From Oligoflexaceae bacterium (GTDB lineage Bacteria > Bdellovibrionota_B > Oligoflexia > Oligoflexales > Oligoflexaceae): 20,518 bases of DNA. The notes under the pieces were generated by a model. That model saw only the letters and a list, made by a program, of their open reading frames with translations. It was not told the origin of the DNA and made no database searches. The position numbers and the translations under genes were made by a program. Positions 7,295 to 14,467 of the stretch are shown one piece after another; position 1 is the stretch's first letter, and the number at the start of each line of letters is the position of its first letter. The DNA lies in the NCBI GenBank assembly GCA_947474445.1, contig CANJJY010000025.1, positions 1-20,518 on the forward strand, written 5' to 3'.

Positions 7295-8314
7295 TCAGGC
7301 CTCAGTCGCAAATTTTCCGGCCCGCGTGCAAAGGGCACCGATCCGCGTGAGATCCTGTTCGAAAACGCGGATTTTTTGCGCGTCCTGCTCGCTGAGGGGA
7401 GCGGTCGGCAGGAGATCGACGATCGCATTAAAACTCATAAAGGTGCGGAAGGCTAGGATAGACACTTCTTCGATGGTGTGAAAATACATCCAATCGCGCA
7501 GAGCTAGGACACAGCTATGCGTGAGATCGCGCATATTGAAAGGCTTCTCAAAGAAGGCAAAGGCTCCGAGAGCGAGGAATTTTACGATGTCGGCGCGTTC
7601 TGCATAGCCAGAAATAAAGATGACCGGCGTCTTCGGGCTGCTAGCGCGCACATATTCAATGACTTCGCGACCGCTCATCCCGGGCAGCTTCAAATCGGTG
7701 ATGATAAGGTGCGGTTGATCCTTTTTGAATCGCTCGATAAAGGTCTCCCCGCTCTCAAAGCCCTCGATTTTCCAATCCTCGGGAAAACCCTCTAGGATCA
7801 TTTCTCTAGTCGATTCATCATCTTCGAGGACGAAGACTTTGGGGGTGATGGTGTCTTCGAACTGGGGAGTTGGCCGTATCTTTGAAACCTGAATCGGAGG
7901 AGGGGGAATCGGTTTGCTGAGAGGGGCCGTAGCCAGAATCAGTTGCTTCTCGAGGTCGATGAAGTCGTGCGTGGCAGCAAAATTCGATTCTAATTCCTTG
8001 CCGTAAGAGCGCAGGGCATCGAGGGCAGCTAACATAAGATCGGTGTTGGATTTGGAAATAGCGACTTTACCCGCACGGATCGCATCGAGCAAATTCTCTA
8101 ACTTGTGGGCAAAAGTCCCGTAGCTGCTGAAGCCGGCCGCTAAACCGGACCCTTTGAGACTATGCGCATAGCGGAACATCTCATTCATATGGTGACTGGG
8201 ATCGGCATCGGATTCGAGTTTGAGCAGCACGTTTTCAAAGTTCTGGATGATCTCGTCGGCCTCGACGAGGAAATCCTGTTTGAGCTGCTTTTCAAATTCG
8301 GCATCGCTGATCAT
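7295..8314 (-). CDS. HPt-receiver phosphotransfer protein
   Basis: A 339-residue protein. An N-terminal HPt domain (about 5-125) carries YAHSLKGSG with phosphoacceptor His51. A Pro-rich linker (PIPPPP, about 135-150) leads to a receiver (about 158-275) with Glu164/Asp165/Asp166, acceptor Asp207 (ITDLKLPGMSG), Ser235 and Lys257. The final 65 residues are a helical extension I do not recognise. There is no kinase or output domain, so it likely shuttles phosphate or acts as a sink for the two CheA kinases; this is inferred. The ATG at 8314 is preferred because AGGA lies eight bases upstream; an ATG at 8338 overlaps the preceding stop but has no ribosome site. Last gene of the che operon, 16 bases after the BLUF-like gene. 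Confidence 0.88.
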   Translation of the reverse strand: MISDAEFEKQLKQDFLVEADEIIQNFENVLLKLESDADPSHHMNEMFRYAHSLKGSGLAAGFSSYGTFAHKLENLLDAIRAGKVAISKSNTDLMLAALDALRSYGKELESNFAATHDFIDLEKQLILATAPLSKPIPPPPIQVSKIRPTPQFEDTITPKVFVLEDDESTREMILEGFPEDWKIEGFESGETFIERFKKDQPHLIITDLKLPGMSGREVIEYVRASSPKTPVIFISGYAERADIVKFLALGAFAFFEKPFNMRDLTHSCVLALRDWMYFHTIEEVSILAFRTFMSFNAIVDLLPTAPLSEQDAQKIRVFEQDLTRIGALCTRAGKFATEA

Positions 8315-8330
8315 AAGCGGTATCCTATCT

Positions 8331-9917
8331 TTAGGCATTCACAAGAGATTGAATGCGGAGCAAAGTCTGATGGATCTGCTTTTTCGTAAGTACTTCAGTG
8401 CTACCCTGTGGCCGCATGGTGAAGAAAGTTTGCAGCAATTCAAAATCGAGACTTTGGCTTGCGCGAAACGCTAGGGTCAAGTGAGGGAAATAACGCTTTT
8501 CGATCGATTCCATTCCTAAATAATAGACCGAAGTATGTCTAGGATTGGACTCGATGGACGGCAAGACCTCTAAGACCTGCTGTTTCTCACCTTCAAGCAC
8601 CTGCAGATAGAGTCCAGCATAACAGGTGAGAAAGCCTGTGAGTTGATGTTTTTCATTGGACAGATGAGCCGCATCGATGGCTTCGTTGATTTTGCTCGAA
8701 TCGGCGTGTTGATCCGATAGACTCACCAGCATGACGGAGATGAGCTGGCTCGATCCGAGACGGTCGATCCGCGGATAACTGGGATGTTTGAGGTAGCGAT
8801 AGGCTGCCGGGTCAAGCGCTGTCGATCCAAGGGATGTCGCGGTAAATTCTTGTCCCAAGGGCTCGACGCTATAGAGTTGACCCTCATTCGCGGCCGAACA
8901 GAAGTCGCAGGGCCAGGTCACATTAAATTGATCTGCGTTCAGACCGATGGAGACGCCTAAAAAGGCGAGCTCTTTCTGACAAATATCTAAGATTTTTTGG
9001 CGAGACTGTTCGTCTCGTGGCTGCATGTCGATCACGATCGCTTCCAAGAGATTGCGCTTGGGTAATGCGCGGAGTCTAATCCTTGAGCTCGGCTTACCCA
9101 GACAATTGATCAGCTGAGCCAGCGCAAAAGCTACATGCGTGTGGCTCACGATCGACTGGTCCATGCCGGGCGCTACATCTAACTGGGCGTGGCGGACCGG
9201 ACCTTGCGTATGTTCGCTCCCACTCAATGTTCCAAGCAAGCCTTGCAACTGTACTAAATTAAAAAGTTGGCCTTGGCAAGCTTCCTGAGCGAAGGACGGT
9301 AAGAGCTGATAGGACGAGGGGATAGGATAGGATTCGAGCAGTCGAGAGCGAAACATTTCAGCAAAAATGTTGATCAGTATACAATCGGCGTTTGCGATCG
9401 GCTGGTCAAGAACCGCAGAGAGGCTATTGAGGAAGAGATAGCCGATCACCCGCTCTTCGCTCATGAGAGGAAGGCAGAGGCCAGACTTCAGGCCTGCCTG
9501 GTGCAAAAGACCGATCGAACGCTGGACCGGCTTTTGATGCGCCTTGAACGATTCGACGATAACCTGGGTATCCGGATACGAACGCATGGCGCCTGGTATC
9601 ATCGAAAAAAGAGAGCTCCTCGGGGAGACGAAGCAATGATAGCCAGGTTGCATCGCTTCATTGGGAAGAGTTCGGTTGCGACTCGAGACGATGCTCAGCT
9701 GATTGCCGTTCCCGACGCGCGTCACGAAACACAGGCGTTCAACATTTTTGAAGAGGGGGTGCTGGGCGGTGAGATCGAGCCAGGCTCCAGCTAGCTGATC
9801 GAGCGGAGCCGTCTGAAGTGTGGGGAGCTGCGCGAGGAGGTAAGCATCATCGCTGCTGAGTTGGGCTTTCCAGGATCCGACCAAACTCCGGAAGCGATAG
9901 GCTGTAGTTAATGTCAT
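8331..9917 (-). CDS. GAF-BLUF-like sensory protein lacking the BLUF tyrosine
   Basis: A 528-residue cytoplasmic protein. Residues about 55-195 look like a GAF domain (ending GLCLPLMSEERVIGYLFL). Residues about 255-335 resemble a degenerate GHKL ATPase fold (FALAQLINCLG, IVIDMQP, LGVSIGLNADQFNVTW) without the glycine boxes. Residues about 391-485 match a BLUF domain: LISVMLVSLS, SNEKHQLTG, YLQVLEG, NPRH, KRYFPHLTLAF. Compared with AppA from memory, the FAD-contacting Asn (Asn421) and Gln (Gln439) are kept, but the photochemical Tyr is Leu397 and the late Met is Leu. It may bind flavin without normal photochemistry, or only protein partners. The ATG has GGGA seven bases upstream. It lies 43 bases after cheR in the operon, suggesting that it modulates the che pathway. 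The GAF and BLUF calls are good; the GHKL call is tentative. Confidence 0.8.
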   Translation of the reverse strand: MTLTTAYRFRSLVGSWKAQLSSDDAYLLAQLPTLQTAPLDQLAGAWLDLTAQHPLFKNVERLCFVTRVGNGNQLSIVSSRNRTLPNEAMQPGYHCFVSPRSSLFSMIPGAMRSYPDTQVIVESFKAHQKPVQRSIGLLHQAGLKSGLCLPLMSEERVIGYLFLNSLSAVLDQPIANADCILINIFAEMFRSRLLESYPIPSSYQLLPSFAQEACQGQLFNLVQLQGLLGTLSGSEHTQGPVRHAQLDVAPGMDQSIVSHTHVAFALAQLINCLGKPSSRIRLRALPKRNLLEAIVIDMQPRDEQSRQKILDICQKELAFLGVSIGLNADQFNVTWPCDFCSAANEGQLYSVEPLGQEFTATSLGSTALDPAAYRYLKHPSYPRIDRLGSSQLISVMLVSLSDQHADSSKINEAIDAAHLSNEKHQLTGFLTCYAGLYLQVLEGEKQQVLEVLPSIESNPRHTSVYYLGMESIEKRYFPHLTLAFRASQSLDFELLQTFFTMRPQGSTEVLTKKQIHQTLLRIQSLVNA

Positions 9918-9960
9918 GCAGAAGTCCCATGTTTGGTGGGTTCAAAGACTCGAGTGAAAG

Positions 9961-10824
9961 TCAGGACGCTTGAATCATGGGAGTCGGCGATTTGAGACGA
10001 TAGAAGATGCTGCCGCTGATTTGTTCTTGGTCATAGTCTTCAGATAGTCCGATCAAACTCTCGGCACCGCCGAGGATCAGGCGGCATCCGGGATTGAGTC
10101 TCTGGGCGATTTGCTGAAGCACGCGTTTTTTCTGTTCTACCGTTTGATAGATGAGCACGTTCCGGCAGAGGATCAGATCGAATTTTCCTAGGGACGCAGG
10201 CCATGGCTCGATGAGGTTTAGGCGCCGGAAGGTGATTTTCTGCTGGAGATGCGGCTTGATTTTCCAGATCGCGCCGTTGCCCTCGTCTTCGATCTGATCG
10301 AAATAGGAAAGGAGACGCTGAGCGTTGAGTCCGCGCTGAATTTCGAGCTGGGTGTAGCGGCCACTGCTGGCCTTGGCAAGGACGCGCTCGGATATATCAC
10401 TAGCGACCATCTCCCAGCGTGCTTCGGGATACTGGCTCTGGAGTTCACTGAGTATCATCGCGAGACTGTAAACTTCCTGGCCCGTGCTGCTAGCCGCGCT
10501 CCAGATGCGAAAGGAGCGCCCGCTGTGAGCCTGCATCATCGCCGGCAACACCTCCTGAGCCAGAGTGGTGAAGAGTTTGGTATCTCGAAAGAAAGACGTT
10601 TCATTGTTGGTGGCTACGTCGATCAAGAGCTCTTTCATCGGGCCTTGAATGCCGGACTTTTGCGCGATCTCAGCGAGCTTGGGAATGGTGCCGTGGCCAA
10701 GCTGGACGGCAATGGCTTCCAGGCGGCTTTCCAGTTGGTAAAAGGTGACTTCGCTATAGGCGATACCGGTCTGTGCTTCGATGAACTTAGCGAAAAAATT
10801 CAGAATATCTTTGTCAGCAGCCAT
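9961..10824 (-). CDS. cheR: CheR chemoreceptor methyltransferase
   Basis: A 287-residue SAM-dependent glutamate methyltransferase that methylates chemoreceptors for adaptation. The N-terminal helical domain (about 5-75) ends in NNETSFFRD (73-81), followed by the SAM-binding WSAASSTGQEVYSLA (108-122), ASDIS (141-145), a beta-subdomain (about 175-200), and FDLILCRNVLIY (215-226). The segment between YF and ITF is 24 residues, close to what I recall for enterobacterial CheR (about 23) and longer than in pentapeptide-independent CheRs (about 20). This would allow docking to a W-x-x-F tail; it is inferred from memory. The ATG at 10824 is chosen because AGGAG precedes it by nine bases and it begins one base after the cheY stop; the frame opens earlier, at 10848. 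Confidence 0.93.
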   Translation of the reverse strand: MAADKDILNFFAKFIEAQTGIAYSEVTFYQLESRLEAIAVQLGHGTIPKLAEIAQKSGIQGPMKELLIDVATNNETSFFRDTKLFTTLAQEVLPAMMQAHSGRSFRIWSAASSTGQEVYSLAMILSELQSQYPEARWEMVASDISERVLAKASSGRYTQLEIQRGLNAQRLLSYFDQIEDEGNGAIWKIKPHLQQKITFRRLNLIEPWPASLGKFDLILCRNVLIYQTVEQKKRVLQQIAQRLNPGCRLILGGAESLIGLSEDYDQEQISGSIFYRLKSPTPMIQAS

Positions 10825-10825
10825 A

Positions 10826-11191
10826 TTAAATTTCTCCTGCCAAAGCATCGATTTTCGAAAAGAGGATGTCGCGCGTAAAGGGCTTCATCATGAAATCATC
10901 GATGCCGCAGCTGAGGGCGTGCTTGATATCGTCGGGATGATTGCGGGTGGTGATCATGAGGACGATCCCTCGGTAGGAGAGCCCTCGTAAAGCCTTGGCG
11001 GTTTCTGGTCCCATGATGCCCGGCATCTCCCAATCGAGTAGGACGAGGTCGACGTCTTGGTTTTTGCCGAAGAAGGCGAGCGCTTCCTCGCCGCTATAGA
11101 CGTGGCTTCGCTTCAGATTTCTCTCCGCAAGGATGCTTTCAATAAAAGCGTGCACTGCCTTTGAATCGTCGACGACGAGGATGTGTTTCAT
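10826..11191 (-). CDS. cheY: CheY-like single-domain response regulator
   Basis: A 121-residue stand-alone receiver with all key residues: Asp8/Asp9 (VVDDS), acceptor Asp53 (LLDWEMPG), Thr81 (MITT) and Lys103 (MMKPF). It is expected to be phosphorylated by CheA and to diffuse to an output target not encoded in this window, such as a motor or another machine. The ATG has GAAAGGG ten bases upstream. The gene sits 24 bases after cheB and one base before cheR, so translation of cheR is probably coupled to it. The WEMPG sequence and the double Thr after strand 4 differ slightly from flagellar CheY, so the partner may not be FliM. Confidence 0.9.
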   Translation of the reverse strand: MKHILVVDDSKAVHAFIESILAERNLKRSHVYSGEEALAFFGKNQDVDLVLLDWEMPGIMGPETAKALRGLSYRGIVLMITTRNHPDDIKHALSCGIDDFMMKPFTRDILFSKIDALAGEI

Positions 11192-11215
11192 GGGAGTTTG
11201 CCCTTTCTCCGTGAA

Positions 11216-12304
11216 TTATGCCGCACAAGTCTTGACGTGAGCTGCCAAGGATTGAAGATCACCTTCTTGGTCATACGCGCCAACGCTCGCGACGCTGCCA
11301 GGCATTCCCCAGACCACCGAACTCGCCTTATCCTGAATCATTACCAAACCACCGGCCTGTTTGATGGCGATCGCCCCTTCTTTGCCGTCTTCTCCCATTC
11401 CCGTTAAGACCAGACCCAAAGTTTTCTTGCCGTAGACAGCGGCGACGGAAAGCATCAGGCGATTGGCGGCGGGCCGGACGTGGAGAATGGGACTCGATTG
11501 ATCGAGGCCAATGAAATGCCGGCCATCGCGCGCGATGACGGTCATATGGTAATCGCCAGGCGCTACGTAGATACGTCCCGGAAGGATGACTTCGCCGTTG
11601 CGACCTTCTCCGCCGGGCATGCCTGTGATTTCCCCGAGTCGATCGGCCAGGCTTTTAGTGAAGTAGGGGGGCATGTGCTGAGCGATGAGGATAGGAATCG
11701 AAGTTGGGCCCTTGATATGCGCGAGGACAGCTTCGAGAGCCGCCGGCCCACCTGTGGAGCTTGCAATGACCAGAACCTCAGGTCTGAAGGTGCGAACGTC
11801 GCCGCGCGGCCAGGGGCTCGGTGAACTGCCGGCCACCGCGGGCGAGGATGTGGTGGGGATTGGCTGACGGCGGCCTTCGTTGGCTGGCGTCTGTTCGATC
11901 AGGCCTTTGAGAAAGAGCCGAATCTTCGGACTGATCAAAGCATCGATCCGTTCAAAGAGCTGATCGGGAGAAAAATTTTCAAAGACCGGCTTCGCAATTA
12001 CATCGTATGCGCCGAGACGAAAAGCCTCCATGGCAGAGCGTCCGCCCGCTTGGGTGCTCGAGGCGAAAATGAGGCAGCGCGCCGCAATTTTTCTCTCCTG
12101 CAAGGCGCGGAGGGTCTCGAGACCGTCCATCTCAGGCATTTCCATGTCGAGAATGACGAGTTCAAACTTATCGTGGAGCAGCTTTTCACAGGCGATGAGC
12201 CCGTTCGCCGCGATTCCCACATCGGTGACGCCCTCGATGCCGCTGACGACCCGCTTGAGGAGGCTTCGCACGACCACGGAATCATCGACGATCAGAATTT
12301 TCAT
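11216..12304 (-). CDS. cheB: CheB receptor methylesterase with receiver domain
   Basis: A 362-residue protein of standard CheB layout. The receiver (about 2-125) has Asp7/Asp8, acceptor Asp53 (ILDMEMPEMDG), Ser82/Ser83 and Lys105. A Ser/Pro-rich linker (about 138-170) leads to the methylesterase/deamidase domain (about 175-355) with catalytic Ser183 (IASSTGGP), His210 (IAQHMPP) and Asp306 (TGMGEDG), plus HVRPAANRL and WGMPGSVA. It removes methyl groups from chemoreceptors when phosphorylated by CheA, opposing CheR. AAAGG precedes the ATG by seven bases. It is 25 bases after the chemoreceptor gene in the same operon. All catalytic residues are present. Confidence 0.95.
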   Translation of the reverse strand: MKILIVDDSVVVRSLLKRVVSGIEGVTDVGIAANGLIACEKLLHDKFELVILDMEMPEMDGLETLRALQERKIAARCLIFASSTQAGGRSAMEAFRLGAYDVIAKPVFENFSPDQLFERIDALISPKIRLFLKGLIEQTPANEGRRQPIPTTSSPAVAGSSPSPWPRGDVRTFRPEVLVIASSTGGPAALEAVLAHIKGPTSIPILIAQHMPPYFTKSLADRLGEITGMPGGEGRNGEVILPGRIYVAPGDYHMTVIARDGRHFIGLDQSSPILHVRPAANRLMLSVAAVYGKKTLGLVLTGMGEDGKEGAIAIKQAGGLVMIQDKASSVVWGMPGSVASVGAYDQEGDLQSLAAHVKTCAA

Positions 12305-12329
12305 AGCAGAACCTTTAACTGAACGAGCG

Positions 12330-13931
12330 TTATACTTCGATGCTCTTCACGAGATCTTGCAATCGCTGAGCTAATTCTGATAGCGATTTCGAGGCATCAA
12401 GGACCTGTGAGGCGCCTGATCGTGTCTCCGATGAAGCGGTCGACACGGATCTGATGGAATCGGTGATGTTTTGCGCTCCCTTTGCCGACTCCTGGACCAC
12501 GCGCGAGACCTCGGCAGTGGTCGCCTGCTGTTCCTCGACGGAAGCAGCGATGGCGGAGGCGATGGAATTGATGCGTTGAATGCTCTTGGTGATCGTACCG
12601 ATGGCATTGACGGCGGAGTGGGTGTCGGTCTGAATCCCACCGATCTTGGAGGTGATTTCTTCAGTAGCTTTTGCCGTCTGCTTGGCCAATTCCTTCACTT
12701 CGTTAGCGACGACGGCAAAACCACGCCCCGCGTCGCCGGCTCGGGCCGCTTCGATCGTGGCGTTGAGCGCCAGCAGGTTGGTCTGCTGCGCAATGGAGCT
12801 GATCACTTTGATGACGTTGCCGATTTCTTGACTACGTTCGCCGAGCTTGGCGATGGTCAGGTTGGTTGCATCGGCTTCACGGGCCGTGGCGCTTGTCGCC
12901 GTCGATGCGTCGCCTGTATTGCGCGCGATCTCTTTGATAGCGGCCACCATCTCTTCCGTGTTAGTCGCCACGGCCTGCACGCCGCGGGTGACTTCCTCAG
13001 AAGCGCTGGCCGCCGAATCAGACTCGCGACTGACGCGGGAAGCGTTTTCTGACATCTGCGCGGCCGTCGCGTTGAGTTCGGCCGCAGCCGCCGCGAGAAG
13101 TTTCGAAGCTTCTCCGATGTTGCGCACGAGCTCCACTTTACTCGTAATGATATCCCAGGTCACCATGGGGCCGAGGTAGCGACGGTTTTGATCAAACATG
13201 GGGCTGACGAGGAGATCGAGGGTCTCGGGACCTACTTTAATCTTAGCTTGGTGGGGAAGGTTCCGTTCACTGGCAAGCATCGTGCGCTGATGAGCCGGAT
13301 TCTTGTGAAAAATGTCGATGCTCTGACCAATCAAGCGATCGACCGGCATGGGCAGATACTTTTCGAGCCGTTTGAGAGTCTCGCGGCTCTTGGGGTTCAT
13401 GTAGGTGAGGTTGAGATTGAGGTCGGCTGTCATAATATTGATAGGCGCGTTCTCTATCATCGACTTCATGCGCGCGAGTTCTTCATCAGCCACTAATTGC
13501 TTGGTGACAACGTCCCAGGTAACCATGGTGCCGACGTATTCGCCTTTTCTATCGTAGATGGCCGTGATGAGAAGATCGAGCTTTTCTGTCCCAAGGGTGA
13601 TGACGGAGCGATGGGGTAGATTGCGTGGGTCATTCAAGAGACCCCGCTGATGGCTGGGGTTCTTGTGGAAGATATCGATCGAAGAGCCTTCAACCTGCTC
13701 AGCTCGTATCGGTATCTGCCGTTCAAGCGAGCGCAATGTCTCCAGGCTCTTTTTATTGACGAAGCGGATCACATAGTCGCGACCAGCGAAGAGGATGTTG
13801 GTTGGTGCGCTGTCGAGCATGGCAAAAAGCTCAAGCTGATCGCCTAGAGTCGGTAAAGAGCTCAAAGGACTGATCGTTGAACTTTCGACTCTCCCGATGA
13901 TACTGCCCAAGTGCTTTACACCTTCGCTCAT
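12330..13931 (-). CDS. Soluble chemoreceptor with tandem PAS domains
   Basis: A 533-residue methyl-accepting chemotaxis protein with no signal peptide or membrane segment, so it is cytoplasmic. Two PAS domains (about 36-145 and 156-265) are copies of each other offset by exactly 120 residues: SIDIFHKNP at 84 and 204, RNLPH at 103 and 223, VTWD at 137 and 257. The signalling domain (about 270-533) has the conserved hairpin tip QQTNLLALNATIEAARAG (382-399) followed by GRGFAVVANEVK. Candidate methylation sites are the Glu pairs at 312-313 (ASEEVTRG), 326-327 and 424-425. The C terminus (LVKSIEV) has no CheR-docking pentapeptide. The PAS ligand is unknown; similar FHKNP-type PAS domains occur in soluble receptors. 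AGAGGA precedes the ATG. It lies between cheW and cheB, so it is the dedicated receptor. Confidence 0.93.
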   Translation of the reverse strand: MSEGVKHLGSIIGRVESSTISPLSSLPTLGDQLELFAMLDSAPTNILFAGRDYVIRFVNKKSLETLRSLERQIPIRAEQVEGSSIDIFHKNPSHQRGLLNDPRNLPHRSVITLGTEKLDLLITAIYDRKGEYVGTMVTWDVVTKQLVADEELARMKSMIENAPINIMTADLNLNLTYMNPKSRETLKRLEKYLPMPVDRLIGQSIDIFHKNPAHQRTMLASERNLPHQAKIKVGPETLDLLVSPMFDQNRRYLGPMVTWDIITSKVELVRNIGEASKLLAAAAAELNATAAQMSENASRVSRESDSAASASEEVTRGVQAVATNTEEMVAAIKEIARNTGDASTATSATAREADATNLTIAKLGERSQEIGNVIKVISSIAQQTNLLALNATIEAARAGDAGRGFAVVANEVKELAKQTAKATEEITSKIGGIQTDTHSAVNAIGTITKSIQRINSIASAIAASVEEQQATTAEVSRVVQESAKGAQNITDSIRSVSTASSETRSGASQVLDASKSLSELAQRLQDLVKSIEV

Positions 13932-13957
13932 GAGATCCTCTTTTCGACGGCATGGGT

Positions 13958-14467
13958 TTATGACTTTTTCTTGATACCTATTTCGGCCGCTACCTTTTCG
14001 ATGCTGACGACGCTCATCAGGGCATCTTTGGTCTTGAAGACTCCTTCGAGCAAACGCGCAACGGCTACAGGGACAGTGGCTGGCGTTTCCTCAAAATCTG
14101 TGCGGGTCATTTCCAACACGTCGCCGATCTCATCGACCATCAGCGAGATCAGATTACCCTCGATGTTACAGATAATGTTCATCATGTCGGGAGTCGACTT
14201 TTTCCCCGTCTCAAATAGCTCCAGAAGCCCGACGGCAGTGGCGATCTGTCCACGCAGATTGATGAGTCCTATCACGTAGGGAGGAGCATGCGGCACGGGA
14301 GTCACGGGCATGGGTTTTACGACTTCCTGAACGCTTTGCACGTCGATGCCGTAAAGATGCTTATGGACATAAAAGGCTGAGTATTGCTGGGTCTTTTGCG
14401 CATTTGCATGAGCATTTGCATCGGAACCGCTATGCGAGAGGACACCTGCATTGGCACTGGCATTCAT
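13958..14467 (-). CDS. cheW: CheW coupling protein
   Basis: A 169-residue adaptor linking chemoreceptor and CheA. A low-complexity Asn/Ala/Ser/His head (about 1-25) precedes a CheW fold (about 27-160) with YGIDVQSVQEVVKP, GLINLRGQIATAVGL (the usual receptor-contact region) and MVDEIGDVLE. The ATG overlaps the cheA-2 stop as ATGA, and AGGAG lies seven bases upstream within cheA, so the two are translationally coupled. It is the only separate CheW in the window, although each CheA carries two CheW-like domains. Confidence 0.95.
   Translation of the reverse strand: MNASANAGVLSHSGSDANAHANAQKTQQYSAFYVHKHLYGIDVQSVQEVVKPMPVTPVPHAPPYVIGLINLRGQIATAVGLLELFETGKKSTPDMMNIICNIEGNLISLMVDEIGDVLEMTRTDFEETPATVPVAVARLLEGVFKTKDALMSVVSIEKVAAEIGIKKKS

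Noticed and set aside
10249..10878. 209-codon plus-strand frame over cheR
   Set aside because: Antisense to the SAM-binding and N-terminal domains of CheR, with no recognisable domain.
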